Positions 12,447-22,376 of a stretch of 34,283 nucleotides of DNA are shown here, piece by piece. Where the stretch lies: positions 105,988 through 140,270 of the forward strand of contig VCMS01000269.1 in NCBI GenBank assembly GCA_022539475.1, given 5' to 3'. Origin of the DNA: Gracilaria domingensis. Taxonomy: Eukaryota; Rhodophyta; Florideophyceae; Gracilariales; Gracilariaceae. Each line of letters begins with the position of its first letter. The stretch's first letter is position 1. The notes under the pieces were generated by a model, which saw nothing but the letters and a program-made list of their open reading frames with translations, searched no databases and was not told where the DNA came from. The translations under genes were made by a program, and so were the position numbers.

Positions 12447-13854
12447 GACACGCGCTGCCTGACCAAGTCTGTCGGGAATCAGACGGAACTCAACCAGTTG
12501 GTCCGTACTTCAAATATCCCCAACGAAAATGTGGTCGCCGCACATTCGTGCCATGGGGCTCTCCACCTCGTGGAGGGCACCAAATATACTGCGCAGCAGT
12601 TGGAATGGCTACCTCAACTGCGGTAAGTAACCACAATTGGGGGCCTGAACACGGGTGGGATGTCTAACGACCTGAAAAGTTCATAGCATCGTGGCTTCCA
12701 CAGCAGCACATGGCTGGCGAAGACCCGCATTTGGTAATGAGATACCGTGATGGTGGCTGCGAGGAACTAATGAGTCTCCCGCATGCCTCCGTCGGCACCT
12801 GTACAGCTCCATCCACTCCGACGCAAAGCGTGGCTGCGCCTGTTACAAAAGTGGTCCGGCGAACCCTCAGGCGGCTGCTCAGCCTCCCGGACGGCTGCAG
12901 GGGCCTCTTCGGGTTGGTTTCCAGTCGCTTCGGTGATCGGTGCCCCCTGGTGGGATATGGCGCGATAGGACGCGCTCTGCGCTCGTCTCAGACCCACGCC
13001 TCGATGGTGCACTATTCACCGTCCTGGTTCCCAATGAATCCTCAGCCGCTGTGGATATCTTACAACTTGCTCCCCGTGGTTGCTCACACGAGCGGCCGCA
13101 CTTCTGAGCTGCGACAGTTCCGCGACACTCATTCCAGCGCATCTCCTACCGTGAGGTGACAGCCCTATGTTGGATCAGTGAGCAACCCTTGTGGAAGGCC
13201 ACGCGCCGCTTACATCGACTCCCCTGTGGAAAGTCTATTCAACCACGTACGCTCCTGCGTCATCAGCAACCTGCGACGCAAGGTAGTTCTTTGGTGGCCT
13301 TGGTACGTATTCAAACCTCCCTGGTGGAGCCTCCTGATGGTGATACCTGCGGCACCTTTTCATCACTACCACGCTTGGTCCCTACAACCACACGTTCCTC
13401 TCTCCCTCAGCACAGTTATGGACAGGAGCACCAAGGGTTTCTCAACTGGTTTCCCGCTTCGCTCTCGTTCCGCCGACAGTCCGGTGCTCTAGGCCGCTAC
13501 TGGTCTGAACCCCCGGTGCAGGGCGTCTAGTGGTCTAGCTCGTCGACCTCTGGTGGCTCCCTCCGTCTAGCTTACGCGCCTTCCTTCCATCCACCCACTG
13601 GTCCTGCGAATACCATGCCGGTAGTCAGCAGCGGTACCCCTGCGGACCTGCTGGTACTTCTGCTCCCTTACCAAGTGGTGGTGCGCCACCGAGCGCGCGC
13701 TAGCGGCGGGGGCGGAAGCTCCGCCGGACCTATGTCGGTGTCCTCTGGTCGTGGAGGTTCCGCTTCATCTCGCGGGACCTCCCGTGGACGTGGTCGCGGT
13801 CGTGGAACCAGTCGTGGACGCGGACGTGGCCGTGGGTCCTCCAAGGCCTCCTAA
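12447..13854 (+). pseudogene. antisense ORF, copy 1: 3' part only, frame broken
   Basis: Equivalent to 23781-25154 of copy 2. It spans 1408 bases against 1374, so insertions exceed deletions, and dozens of one-base indels move the frame. From 13615 the frame is open again to the shared stop at 13852-13854 and encodes the same RGRG-rich tail. Because the damage is concentrated beside the N run and fades by about 13700, I read it mainly as uncorrected sequence rather than evolutionary decay. The 5' half is missing. Confidence 0.85.
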
Positions 13855-13892
13855 GTCACCTCGTGGTTCCCTCTCGTGGATTCTTCTCGACT

Positions 13893-13898
13893 AATAAA
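13893..13898 (+). terminator. poly(A) signal of the antisense ORF, copy 1
   Basis: AATAAA lies 38 bases after the stop codon of the plus-strand ORF and is followed by a T/G-rich stretch. It is identical in copy 2 at 25193-25198. It suggests the plus-strand ORF is expressed from its own transcript, convergent with pol. Confidence 0.55.
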
Positions 13899-14004
13899 GT
13901 GTCTTGCATTGTGATCTCTGATCTTCTTTTGTTTTCCTGTTAGGTTAGTTAGTTAGCTTTTCGTGTAGCGTGGCGTTCAACGGCTTCGATAACCCCCCCC
14001 TTCC

Positions 14005-17000
14005 TTAGCGACGCGTACCACGCGAAGCAATACCAGTTGGTGGGGGCGTTCGCCCTTGTTTGCGCCAGTATCGGATGATGAAGTTGTTAGGGATATGACC
14101 AGGTGGTTCCATAGAGTCGTGCTCGGGCGACCATCCATACCATCTTACCCGGTAGCGCATACCCTTTGTGGTGTGTTCGTGACCTACAATGGTGTCAATA
14201 GCGCACTCCTGAGTGTCTACTTGAGGGTGTGACTCTTCCATTTGGTCATGGGGTGCGTGGCTCCCCGTGGGTGGTGTGACCTGTTGGTCTTGCCGAGGCT
14301 CGATCTCCTGTGCCGCTGGGTCGTGGGGTCAGCCGTTACGGCTCTGGTGGAAGGTTGACCGCTCGGCTGACTCATCATAGGAGGGGGTATGGGAGACGTT
14401 TGCTCCCTCTCCGCTTCCTGCTGCGTTGGCTCACCTATTGGTTGTGCATTCGCTGTCGTCAGTTGTGCGGCCTTGACAATCCTGTCGATGGAGACCGTGT
14501 TCTCCAAACCTTCCATTATGACCGTAGCGGTATGCTCGTCGGAGCGAATCACCTTGTATGGTCCCGTGGACTTGGGTAGTAGTTTAGAATTGATATCCTC
14601 CTCAAGGCGGATGTCCTCTTCCATCTCCGCTGGGGTTGGTCGCTTACTTTTGGTGGCACGTCAAGGAAGACCATGTCTCCTGCTACCACTTTGGTCACTT
14701 TGCTCACCGTTCGGTCATAGTCCGCTTTATACCGTTCTTGGGCTGCTGTCATCTTAACTTTGGCAGCAGCCAAAGCGGCGCGTAACTTCTGGAGTATGTC
14801 TCTCTTGACCTTCGCCGGTGTGAGTAACCCGGCCGCTTCCGAGCGGTCAGGTCCGGGCTGGACGATAATACCATGTGGTGTTCGCGAAAGTACCAGGTCG
14901 AATGGGGTTGTTTGAGTGACCCTGTGGACCTGGAGGTTGTACGCATATGTCAATGGTTGGACATACTCCGACCATGTGGTTTGGTGCTCTTCGACATAGT
15001 GCCGTAGGCGTGCCACTAGGGTCTTATTGAAGCGTTCCACTTGGCCGTTTGTTTGCGGATGATAGGCCGTGGTAAAGTAGTGCTTGACCCCTAGCATTGT
15101 ACAAACCGCCTCGAAGAACTTAGAAGCTAGGTTCGAACCGTTATCGGTCAGTAGGTACATGGGAGCACCTTACGGGTAGACCCAATTCTCCAGGAAGGCT
15201 GTCGCTAGTGTCGTTGCCGTTTGGTTCTTCAGAGGTATGGCTCTGGTGAGCTTTGTGAACCTGTCGGTTATGACTACTACAAAGCGGTAACCCTCTGAGG
15301 TCTTGGGCAGGGGCCCCAGTATGTCGATTGCTACGAATTCCAGGGGCCCCGCCGCCGGGAATAGCTTTAGGTACTTCCTGTGCTTCGCCACACCACCTCG
15401 GGTCTTAATGCACGAATTGCATTGCGCCACATAGGTATATACATCGTTAGCCATATGCGGCCAGTAGAATTGCCTCCGAAGGGTATAGTACAACCGCGTG
15501 GCTCCAGGGTGCCCCGAAAGCCGTGGATTGTGTGACAGATATAACACCCTTGTCTTAATGACTCAGGTACGACCTTCTGGAGAGCTCCGTCTAAAGGTGA
15601 GCGTCTGATGAGGTACCCATTGTGGTCGACGTCGAAATGAGAATCCTTCCTTCCAAGTACGTCAGCGAGCGTTTGCACAACCTATCGGTCGACTGTTCGC
15701 GTAAGAATTCCTCACGGGTGATTGGAGCGTGTTCCCCTTCCTCCACAGGAAGGAGGATCTCCACTACCACTTGGTACGTACTGTCATCATGCCAGTATCC
15801 CTTCAGAACTTCATTGACCTCGTGGTTAGCTGGTTCTATAGTAAAGCATGGGATGTCGTCGTCCACTGGGTCAGTGTCCAATCCTTCGGTATTCAACCGG
15901 GACAATGCATCCGCCACTCGGTGCTTGACCCCGGGCGGTACTGCACATCGTACTCAAACTCCGAGAGTCTCAGACGCCATCGGGCCAGACGACCCGATGC
16001 GTCCGCCAAGCCTAATATCCACCTCAAGGAGTCGTGATCCGTTCGGAGCGTGAAGCGCACACCATATAGGTAAGGACGTAGCATGAGCATGCTCCAAACA
16101 ACCGCTAGGCATTCCTTCTCCGTTACGGTGTAGTTCTGCTCCGCTTGGTTAAGAGCTCTACTCCAATACCCAATTGGTGCGAGCTTGCCGTCCTCCTGTT
16201 CCTGCATTAGGCAGCAACCTATTTGGGCGTCCGACGCATCCGTGTCCAGTGTATACGGGAGTCCCGTTTTGGGCAATGCCAGTACCGGTGGGGAGAGAAG
16301 CGCTGCTTTCAATGTATAGAACGCCTCTACCTCGTCCTCTTCCAGGTGGTCAAAGTGTGTGGGCTGCCCCTTCTGCAACCTCCGGTTCAGGGGTGCGGCT
16401 ATCTTTGCAAAACCCTTGATGAACCGCCGGTAGACGTTGCATAGACCTATAAAGGATCGTATGTCCGTCTGCGACGTAGGGAGCTTCGCTTCCTGTACCG
16501 CTCGGATATTCCGTTTGGTCACTTCGAGTTTCCCGGGGCTTATTGTATGCCCTAGGTACTCTACCTCTTGGTTGAAGAACATACACTTTCGTAGTTTGAG
16601 GGTCACGCCTGCCTCTTGTAGCAACTGCAGTACCACTTGGACGTGCGAGAAGTGCTCCTCTATGGACCTCGAGTAGATGACTACGTCATCTATGTATACC
16701 AATGCGGTTGTCCACTTCACTTTAGACAGTTTGATGTCTAACGCCCTTTGGAAGGTAGCGGGGGCGTTTCTTAAACCAAACGGCATGCGTAAGAAGCGAT
16801 ACAGGCCTGCGTGGCATGTAAACGCAGTCTTATCACGGTCACCCTCTGGTATTTCGATCTGCCAATACCCGCAGTTGGCGTCCAGTGTGGTAAAGATGTT
16901 CGCATCTCCTAGGGAGTCGATGCATTCATCCATCCTCGGGATGAGGTACGAGTCCCTTACCGTTACGGCATTAAGTTTTCTGTAGTCAATACAGAACCTC

Positions 17001-18549
17001 ATACGGGTCTCTCCTCGTTTTTGGACTAGCACTACAGGGCTAGCCCATTCCGAGTTTGCCGGTTCTATAACCCCCTCGCGGAGCATCTGCTCTACCTCCT
17101 CCAGCTCTACCTCACGGGCCTTACGTCCCGCGCGGTATGGCTGTTGGTGGATGGGACGGGAGTCCGGTTTGAGGTCAATCCTGTGCTGGGTGGCCTTAAT
17201 GGCTCCCAGCTTACCCGACCACATGGTACTGAATGGCTCCAGGAGTCCAAGGATCCGAGCTCTGAGCTCTTCCCCTTCAAGTCCTATATTCACCTCCGTC
17301 TTCCAATTGGTTACTGAGTCGAGCTCCAGTTTCTGGTCTTCTCGCTCAGCTAGTCGCTGCACCATATGGTCTGTTCGCGACGAATTCAACGAATTGACAC
17401 TGCCCCCCCTTCCTTAGCATTCACGACCTCGTGGGACCATTGTGGTATAATTGTAAAGATCGTACGGGGAGCCGGTAAGGCAAGACCAATTACGGTGTGC
17501 TTTGGCAACTTGACCGGGCGGTTGCTAAAGTTACTCAGGTAGACCTGAAACGGTTTTGTCGGTATGTTGTCGACTATACCATTCGCCATTAAGGTCATGT
17601 GTCGTTCGGCCAACCGTGAATGGTTCTGAATGGATAACAGGCCAGGTTGTTGGCATGTGACCTTCACTACCAAGTGGTTCATAGGCGGTATTGTTACCGC
17701 CTTTGCCAATCGCACCTTGTTGGAGAGTGTGTTTTCCGGGACCGGTTGGTGTTGAGTGCGGTTCTCTTTCGTAGAGGCACCCTTGTGGTTACCAATAATG
17801 GCGATCCGGGGGCCATTATGGAACAGAACTGTCTTAGAACGTGGAAAAATTGCCCTGACATGCTGGTCTATAAAAGTTGTTCCGAGGATACAGTCTGTTG
17901 CCAGTTGGTTGACGACTATGAAGCGAACTCGGACCCTCATGGTATCAATCAATACCATTATGGTAAGCGCTCCCATGACGGTTAGTGGTCTGTTGTTGGC
18001 GTCAACCAGTGGGTTAGTTAATGTACATGGCTGAAGCTTATTAAGTTGTCTGTTAGTTAATAGTTTGGCATTCACCAGATTAGGTCCTGCCCCGGTGTCC
18101 AGGACAGTGACGCATGGTACCAAGTGGTTAGAGGTAAACCCGAGGGTGACGTTTACCTTATAGTTACTATGCTTGAGAAAGCATATCGGTTCGGTGCCGT
18201 CCATGAGGCTCTCCTCCCCTGTAACCAATGGGTAATTGTCCATACTTGCACCACTTGGTTCTGGAAGGCCTTCCGTCTTCGGACAGTTGGGGAAGGCCTC
18301 TATCCCAACTGTTCGGCGTTTTCCGCCTGCGGGGCGGGATCCGTTTGGTCCTGCTCCGCAACGAGGTGTACCTGATGAGGTGTGGCTGCATTGGGTCGCG
18401 CATTTGCGTGTCCCGTGCCTGCGCTCCGTGCCGGGGGCCCAAATATATCCTGGTGGTTCTGCTGGCGAGCAGTCAGGAGAGCGTTCCTGTTCTGCGGAGC
18501 CACACTTGGGCACGCTGTTGCCAAGTGGTGGGGCGACAAACAGAACCAA
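14005..18549 (-). pseudogene. pol polyprotein, copy 1 (broken)
   Basis: Order on the minus strand: protease with DTGA at about residues 151-154 of the first piece (18549-17386), RT with FCIDYRKLNA, MPFGLRNAPATF and an intact YIDD, and RNase H with DTDASDA and RTDHDSLRW (piece 17389-15893). Next come the integrase HHCC domain (H-x6-H-x29-C-x2-C) and the first catalytic Asp (15547-15170), the rest of the DDE core (TDNG then D-35-E), and the chromodomain (14241-14005). Frames are broken at a G7 run (plus 17403-17409; eight in copy 2), near 15940, 15676, 15550, 14648 and 14312, all at homopolymers. There is also an in-frame TAA at 15170-15172. RT residues read SYLIPRM where copy 2 has SYPIPRM. 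It lacks its own start and is probably made by -1 frameshifting from gag. Confidence 0.9.
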
Positions 18550-20567
18550 CAGAGGAGATTGCCGGTTGTGGGGTCCTTCATCGCGAGCGATGACGCGCGC
18601 GATGGGGGACGGCCTCCAGTAGGTACTGCACTCCGTTGCTGCGGGGATGGTCCTCGTTCACCATATTGCTTGAATGGTACCGCTAGGACCGGGCTGACCG
18701 GTACGGATACCTGTGATGGTGGAGCTGAGGTTTGTCTTGAGGGTGGCTCGCTGGATAGCGAGCTGGACCAAGAGGTATTACCGTGCGATCGAGTTGTCGG
18801 TTGCGCATGCACCAAGTGGACTGGGTGACCCTGGGAGGCGTATTGTGTGGACGCCTCCTCCGTAGTGGTCTCCTCTTCCTCTACGTCAAACACTGACCGC
18901 CTCGTTTTTCCTTTCTCCTTCGATGGTTTGCCGAGTGGTGCGGAGTCTTTCCTGGCCCCTGACCGAACGGTGTCGTCTAGTCCCTGTGCATGGCGGGCTA
19001 GTGCGTTGTAGTCGACCGTGCGGTTGGTAGCTAGGTAGTTACGAACCTGTGATCGGATAGACTTCGCCACGTTGTCGGCGTACATCGATTTCAACCTTTT
19101 GGTAGTAAAGACGCTTCCACAGCGGGAGGCTAATGCCCATAAGGAGCGAGCGAATTCCAATTCGGTTTGTCCCGCGCGCTGGCGGTACGCAAGCACCTCT
19201 GCGTACGCCTCCTGGATTACCTCATCGGTCGCGTAGGTTTCCAGTAGGAAGTTAACCACCTGTGGGTATGTTGTCAACATTTCCGTTTGGTCTTCGTCCA
19301 CCGCCATGGTGTTTCCTTGGAGGCGGCTGTGGAGCAACGCTCCAGCCTGACCAGTTAGGTAGAATTGAAACAGCCACATGGCTGCTGCCTCTGAAAACCC
19401 ATTCTGATCACAAGCGATCTTGAACCTTTGAAAGAAATCAATGATCGCTATAGGGTCATCCCCGCTAAAGCGAGTTTCACCCAGTTGGAAACGAAGCTTT
19501 TTATGATGCTTCGTTATCTTCTGAGCTACCTCTTTGGTATACTCAGCCTGTCTGTTCTCTAACCTATAGGTACGATAGTCAACCGCTTTGGTGAATAAAT
19601 CATTGAGCGGCGTAAGCACCTCTAGGTCAGTCTCCTCGTCGGAAGTTGAGTCCGAATCGTTATACCTTTTGGTCTTACCCTTGCGGGGATTCTTTCCTTT
19701 CTTCTTGCGAGAGTCCTTCCTCTTGCGTCGTGAACCTGTACGGTCGTCGTCTCCTGACGAATCCGAATCGGTGTCTGAGGACGAAGAGTCCGAGTCCGAC
19801 CGGCGACTCTTTCTCTTTCCCCTTTTGGTTTTCTTCTTCTTACCATTTGGTTTACGTCGACGCTCGTCTCCTGAGCTCGACGAATCTCCATCAGAGTCTC
19901 CACCACTTGGTCCTGACGGAGCTACACCAGTAGGTTGGGGGAGGTAAACGTACCTCGGGCCCTCCATCCCTGGAGGCTCTGCCCCTTTCCCCATACGGTC
20001 GATAAATCCTTCACCAGTCGGTTGTGTAGGAAGGTTAGGGTGGAGAATACCAAGTGGTTTGGTGGCGTCTACTGCAGGCGGGGGAGCTTGCTTCATGAGC
20101 GCGGCCTGGGCCACCATCTCAGGTTGAAGCTTAGCCCCCTGCTGCTGCAGAGCCAGCATAACCAATCGGTCGATGTGTCCTCGCACCTCGTTTTCGAGGT
20201 ACTGTAACACCACCACAGGTACCTTGTCGAGGACCTCCTGGGAGGCTCGATCAACTACCACTCGGGTGACCTCGTCCAAGTCCAGTCGCGGTCCGACTGG
20301 CACCTCCATTTGGTCTACCACTGGGGTTGTTACAGGAGCGGGCTCCGCCCTTGCGGAGCCTGCTCCTCCGTCCACTTGGTCAGCCCGGGGAAGGGTCGAG
20401 GGGCCCCCAGCCTCTCGGTCTACCTTCTTCCCCCTCGGTGGGCGTTCCTTCCGAATCAGGTCCTCCGGGTTATCCAACACCGGATAGGACACTGAACCCC
20501 GTATGGGGTGACCACTTGGTGGAGCGCTCGGCGCCCTATTTGGGTAGCGCGCGCCCCGTTTCTCCAT
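18300..20567 (-). CDS. Gag polyprotein, copy 1 (intact, 755 aa)
   Basis: This is the structural protein of the retrotransposon particle. The start is the first ATG after the primer binding site, 5 bases beyond it. The N-terminal 200 residues are Pro-rich with a helical stretch. Residues about 225-320 are strikingly charged, with Ser/Asp runs alternating with Lys/Arg blocks. Residues about 320-540 are a helical capsid-like region (FQRFKIACDQNGFSEAAAMW, then the 'YRQRAGQTELEFARSLW' block typical of retrotransposon Gag). A Ser/Pro-rich linker follows, and then a CCHC zinc knuckle (C-x2-C-x4-H-x4-C) at about 673-686 that should bind RNA. It ends with TAG and overlaps pol by about 250 nt in the -1 frame. 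At 755 residues it is longer than most Ty3/gypsy Gags, mainly because of the charged insert. Confidence 0.92.
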   Translation of the reverse strand: MEKRGARYPNRAPSAPPSGHPIRGSVSYPVLDNPEDLIRKERPPRGKKVDREAGGPSTLPRADQVDGGAGSARAEPAPVTTPVVDQMEVPVGPRLDLDEVTRVVVDRASQEVLDKVPVVVLQYLENEVRGHIDRLVMLALQQQGAKLQPEMVAQAALMKQAPPPAVDATKPLGILHPNLPTQPTGEGFIDRMGKGAEPPGMEGPRYVYLPQPTGVAPSGPSGGDSDGDSSSSGDERRRKPNGKKKKTKRGKRKSRRSDSDSSSSDTDSDSSGDDDRTGSRRKRKDSRKKKGKNPRKGKTKRYNDSDSTSDEETDLEVLTPLNDLFTKAVDYRTYRLENRQAEYTKEVAQKITKHHKKLRFQLGETRFSGDDPIAIIDFFQRFKIACDQNGFSEAAAMWLFQFYLTGQAGALLHSRLQGNTMAVDEDQTEMLTTYPQVVNFLLETYATDEVIQEAYAEVLAYRQRAGQTELEFARSLWALASRCGSVFTTKRLKSMYADNVAKSIRSQVRNYLATNRTVDYNALARHAQGLDDTVRSGARKDSAPLGKPSKEKGKTRRSVFDVEEEETTTEEASTQYASQGHPVHLVHAQPTTRSHGNTSWSSSLSSEPPSRQTSAPPSQVSVPVSPVLAVPFKQYGERGPSPQQRSAVPTGGRPPSRASSLAMKDPTTGNLLCWFCLSPHHLATACPSVAPQNRNALLTARQQNHQDIFGPPARSAGTGHANARPNAATPHQVHLVAEQDQTDPAPQAENAEQLG
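18318..18324 (-). promoter_or_regulatory. candidate -1 frameshift site, copy 1
   Basis: On the minus strand the heptamer GGAAAAC sits 15 bases before the gag stop, read as G GAA AAC in the gag frame; slipping back one base gives the pol frame. It is not a textbook X-XXY-YYZ site (the first three bases are not identical), but the A-site part AAC to AAA is typical. The same site occurs in copy 2 at 29623-29629. Confidence 0.35.
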
Positions 20568-20572
20568 TTAGG

Positions 20573-20590
20573 TAACTGGCGTCGGAGCCA
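20573..20590 (-). promoter_or_regulatory. primer binding site, copy 1
   Basis: Minus-strand TGGCTCCGACGCCAGTTA lies two bases (AT) after the LTR end ...GAAGCA and just before the gag ATG. It should pair with the 3' end of a host tRNA ending ...GGAGCCA, i.e. with G as discriminator base. It is not the usual initiator-Met primer (TGGTA...). The tRNA could not be identified from the sequence. Confidence 0.7.
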
Positions 20591-20592
20591 AT

Positions 20593-21428
20593 TGCTTCGG
20601 CAACGGGAACCAAACCACTCGGGTATCTCGTGACTTCCAAATCCTCCATTCCCAAAACCACTTGGTAATCCACAGATTTCTAAGTCGGGAGACCAAAATA
20701 TGTTGTATAACCGATCGGTGCGAGCTGCTAGTGGGAAGCCCCGCGTGGGCTCGACCCGGCGGAGGAGTGAAACGCGTGACACCTAATAGGTCGGCAGCAC
20801 CCACCGTTGCCTATAGTGCACGGTGACCAAGTGGTAAATACGCCCGCACTGGTGTGCGGCAGGCACGTATAACCCTCGAGGTCAGCAAAACTATTAGAGG
20901 ACTACTAGACTTACCAATTGGTGACTGTAGAACCGAACTGGTGTCAAATCAGCCTAGTTGGTGCTTGACTTTACCATTTGGTGTGGGAGGTTGGCGGCTC
21001 GGGGGTTTAGTACACCCGAGCGCCCCTCCGGCTCTCACGGGCCTAGTGCCACGTGGGCCACCGGGAGGTGCATTTGTGGTGCACCACCCCGGCCACATAT
21101 CTACACTACCTAGTAATTATTAATTCCAAATTATCGAGAATAGACTAATTAGTCCTGTCCAAGCCTGCGCTTGCGCGTCCCACGTGGTACAGTAGACACA
21201 CGTGCCCCACTTGCATGTTGACTTAGTCTTCGGCCCTCCCGCGGAGTTCGTCACCTCTTCCCCTGCGCCTCCCTGGGCGGCGCTGGTGTCCCGCCAGTGG
21301 TTTCGACTTTTCCGGTGGGGAAGGTATGGCCAGCTCGGTGTCCGACCATTTCTGTTTGCCACTGGTCCCCTGAGGTGCTGTGGTTGCCACAACGCCAGCC
21401 CCCGTTGATCTGGCCGAGCTATACTACA
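20593..21428 (-). repeat. LTR shared by copy 1 (5') and copy 2 (3'), 836 bp
   Basis: On the minus strand it begins TGTAGTATAGC and ends GAAGCA, so it has TG...CA ends. One edge abuts a primer binding site and the other a polypurine tract, which fixes both ends. It matches the right LTR from 20593 to about 21207 with few differences (for example three substitutions near 21048-21085). After that 0.2 kb of U3 differs, and the last about 30 bases match again. It contains at least five ACCNNNNGGT palindromes, an AT-rich island at about 21110-21155 and several CACGTG boxes. Confidence 0.88.
21112..21154 (-). promoter_or_regulatory. AT-rich island with 12-bp palindrome in LTR (possible core promoter)
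   Basis: The LTR is otherwise GC-rich. This stretch is AT-rich and on the minus strand includes AATTAATAATTA, a TATA-like element, preceded by the perfect palindrome GACTAATTAGTC (plus 21143-21154). The same island is at about 32416-32458 in the right LTR. It could be the core promoter of the sense transcript. This rests on composition alone. Confidence 0.3.
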
Positions 21429-21443
21429 GACCCCCCTCCTACC
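21429..21443 (-). promoter_or_regulatory. polypurine tract of copy 2 (3' PPT)
   Basis: Directly next to the TGTAG start of the 3' LTR the minus strand reads GGTAGGAGGGGGGTC. A purine tract at this place primes plus-strand cDNA synthesis in LTR retroelements. It confirms the LTR boundary and the minus-strand polarity of the element. Confidence 0.75.
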
Positions 21444-22376
21444 GACAGGCACGCCCCGTGGCTGCGAAGGTCCCACGGCGTTTGCCGCCTTTTCACCAAA
21501 CGGTCGTCGGCGCGCATCGCTTGGGGCACGGCGCGTCTCGCGATGACGCGAAGATGGCGCGGTGCACGGCGCGGTTCGCCACATGCACTGCAGCGCCATT
21601 ACCCACGCCGCCGTACCCCCCTGTGGTAGGTGCGATCGTACCTTACGTCCCTCGTGGTATTGGAACGCGAAACCGCGAACCGCGACCATTCAGGTTGATC
21701 TTGTCGCGCGCCTGGTACCACGTGGTTGTCTTCGCCTCTTTGGTCCCTCCCGGAGGAGTCCGTCACTCCATCTTCCCCTGTCCGTCCTCCCCCTGGGCGG
21801 GTTAGTCCCGGCTTACCAGTTGGTTTCGAGCCTCCTTTCGGTGGGGTTCGCAGTTGTCAACCGATCGGCACACCGCCCCCTCGTGGTGTCGCTCCTATTC
21901 TCTGTTGGCCACTTGGTCTTGTGCCGTACTGAGGTGATACCTCGTTGGTTCCGACACGTACTGTCTCTCCGCTTGAGTGAGGGCGCCACTGGGGTGTCGT
22001 TGCCTTGGGCGGCCGCGTCAAGGGTGAGGAGACTCCTGCCCGTGGCTCTTCAGACTTCGTGACCGTACCGGTGCTGACGCCGCTTCTACCTAGTGGTCTG
22101 CCTCATCGGGGTGTTCAGGCTTGATTCAGGTCCAGCCGAGGGGTTTACCCGACTGCGTGGCGTTCAGCGCCCCTCCACCTGGTTCCTCGCGGTCTCCTTC
22201 CGTCCCTTAGGTTCCCTCTGGGGTGGTTGTAACCTCCCTGGTTCACGGAACCCGTCCAGCCGGCGCACAACCCTGGTCATTTTCACGGTGTGTCAGCTCG
22301 CTCGAGCGGCGTGCCCGTTCTCTGTGACCCCTCAGGTTTCATCTAGTCATCCAATTGGTGGTGTTCCCCCTCTCGG
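21444..22376. other. spacer between PPT and antisense ORF (probable promoter/5' UTR)
   Basis: About 0.93 kb without a convincing gene. Plus-strand frames here are short but Pro/Gly/Arg-rich, like the C-terminal half of the following ORF (for example 21380-21805 and the in-frame piece 21726-21932). They may therefore be a decayed N-terminal extension or upstream exons. It carries four exact ACCNNNNGGT palindromes (21495, 21717, 21815, 22088) and several one-mismatch copies. It must hold the promoter of the plus-strand gene if that gene has its own. Confidence 0.45.

Larger units (their letters stand above)
12447..21428 (-). mobile_element. Ty3/gypsy chromovirus, copy 1 (truncated left, shares LTR)
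   Basis: First copy of the tandem element, coding strand minus. From right to left it has an LTR (20593-21428), primer binding site, gag, pol and the opposite-strand ORF, which is cut by the N run. It matches copy 2 at an offset of about 11304 bases with only scattered differences from about 13700 rightwards. Differences in pol are almost all single-base changes in homopolymer runs. Left of about 13700 the match becomes noisy with many indels. Confidence 0.9.

Noticed and set aside
13760..13854. CGTGGACGTGG-type repeats (also 25060-25150) as a minisatellite or CRISPR-like array
   Set aside because: They encode the Arg-Gly tail in frame, have no spacers and irregular units.
15170..15172. Changed genetic code (TAA as sense) to explain the shared integrase stop
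   Set aside because: TAA also terminates pol and the antisense ORF at sensible places, and the other breaks are frameshifts.
19588..19947. Plus-strand frame opposite Gag's charged region (also 30893-31252) as a gene
   Set aside because: It is the mirror of the Ser/Asp and Lys/Arg codons and has no independent features.
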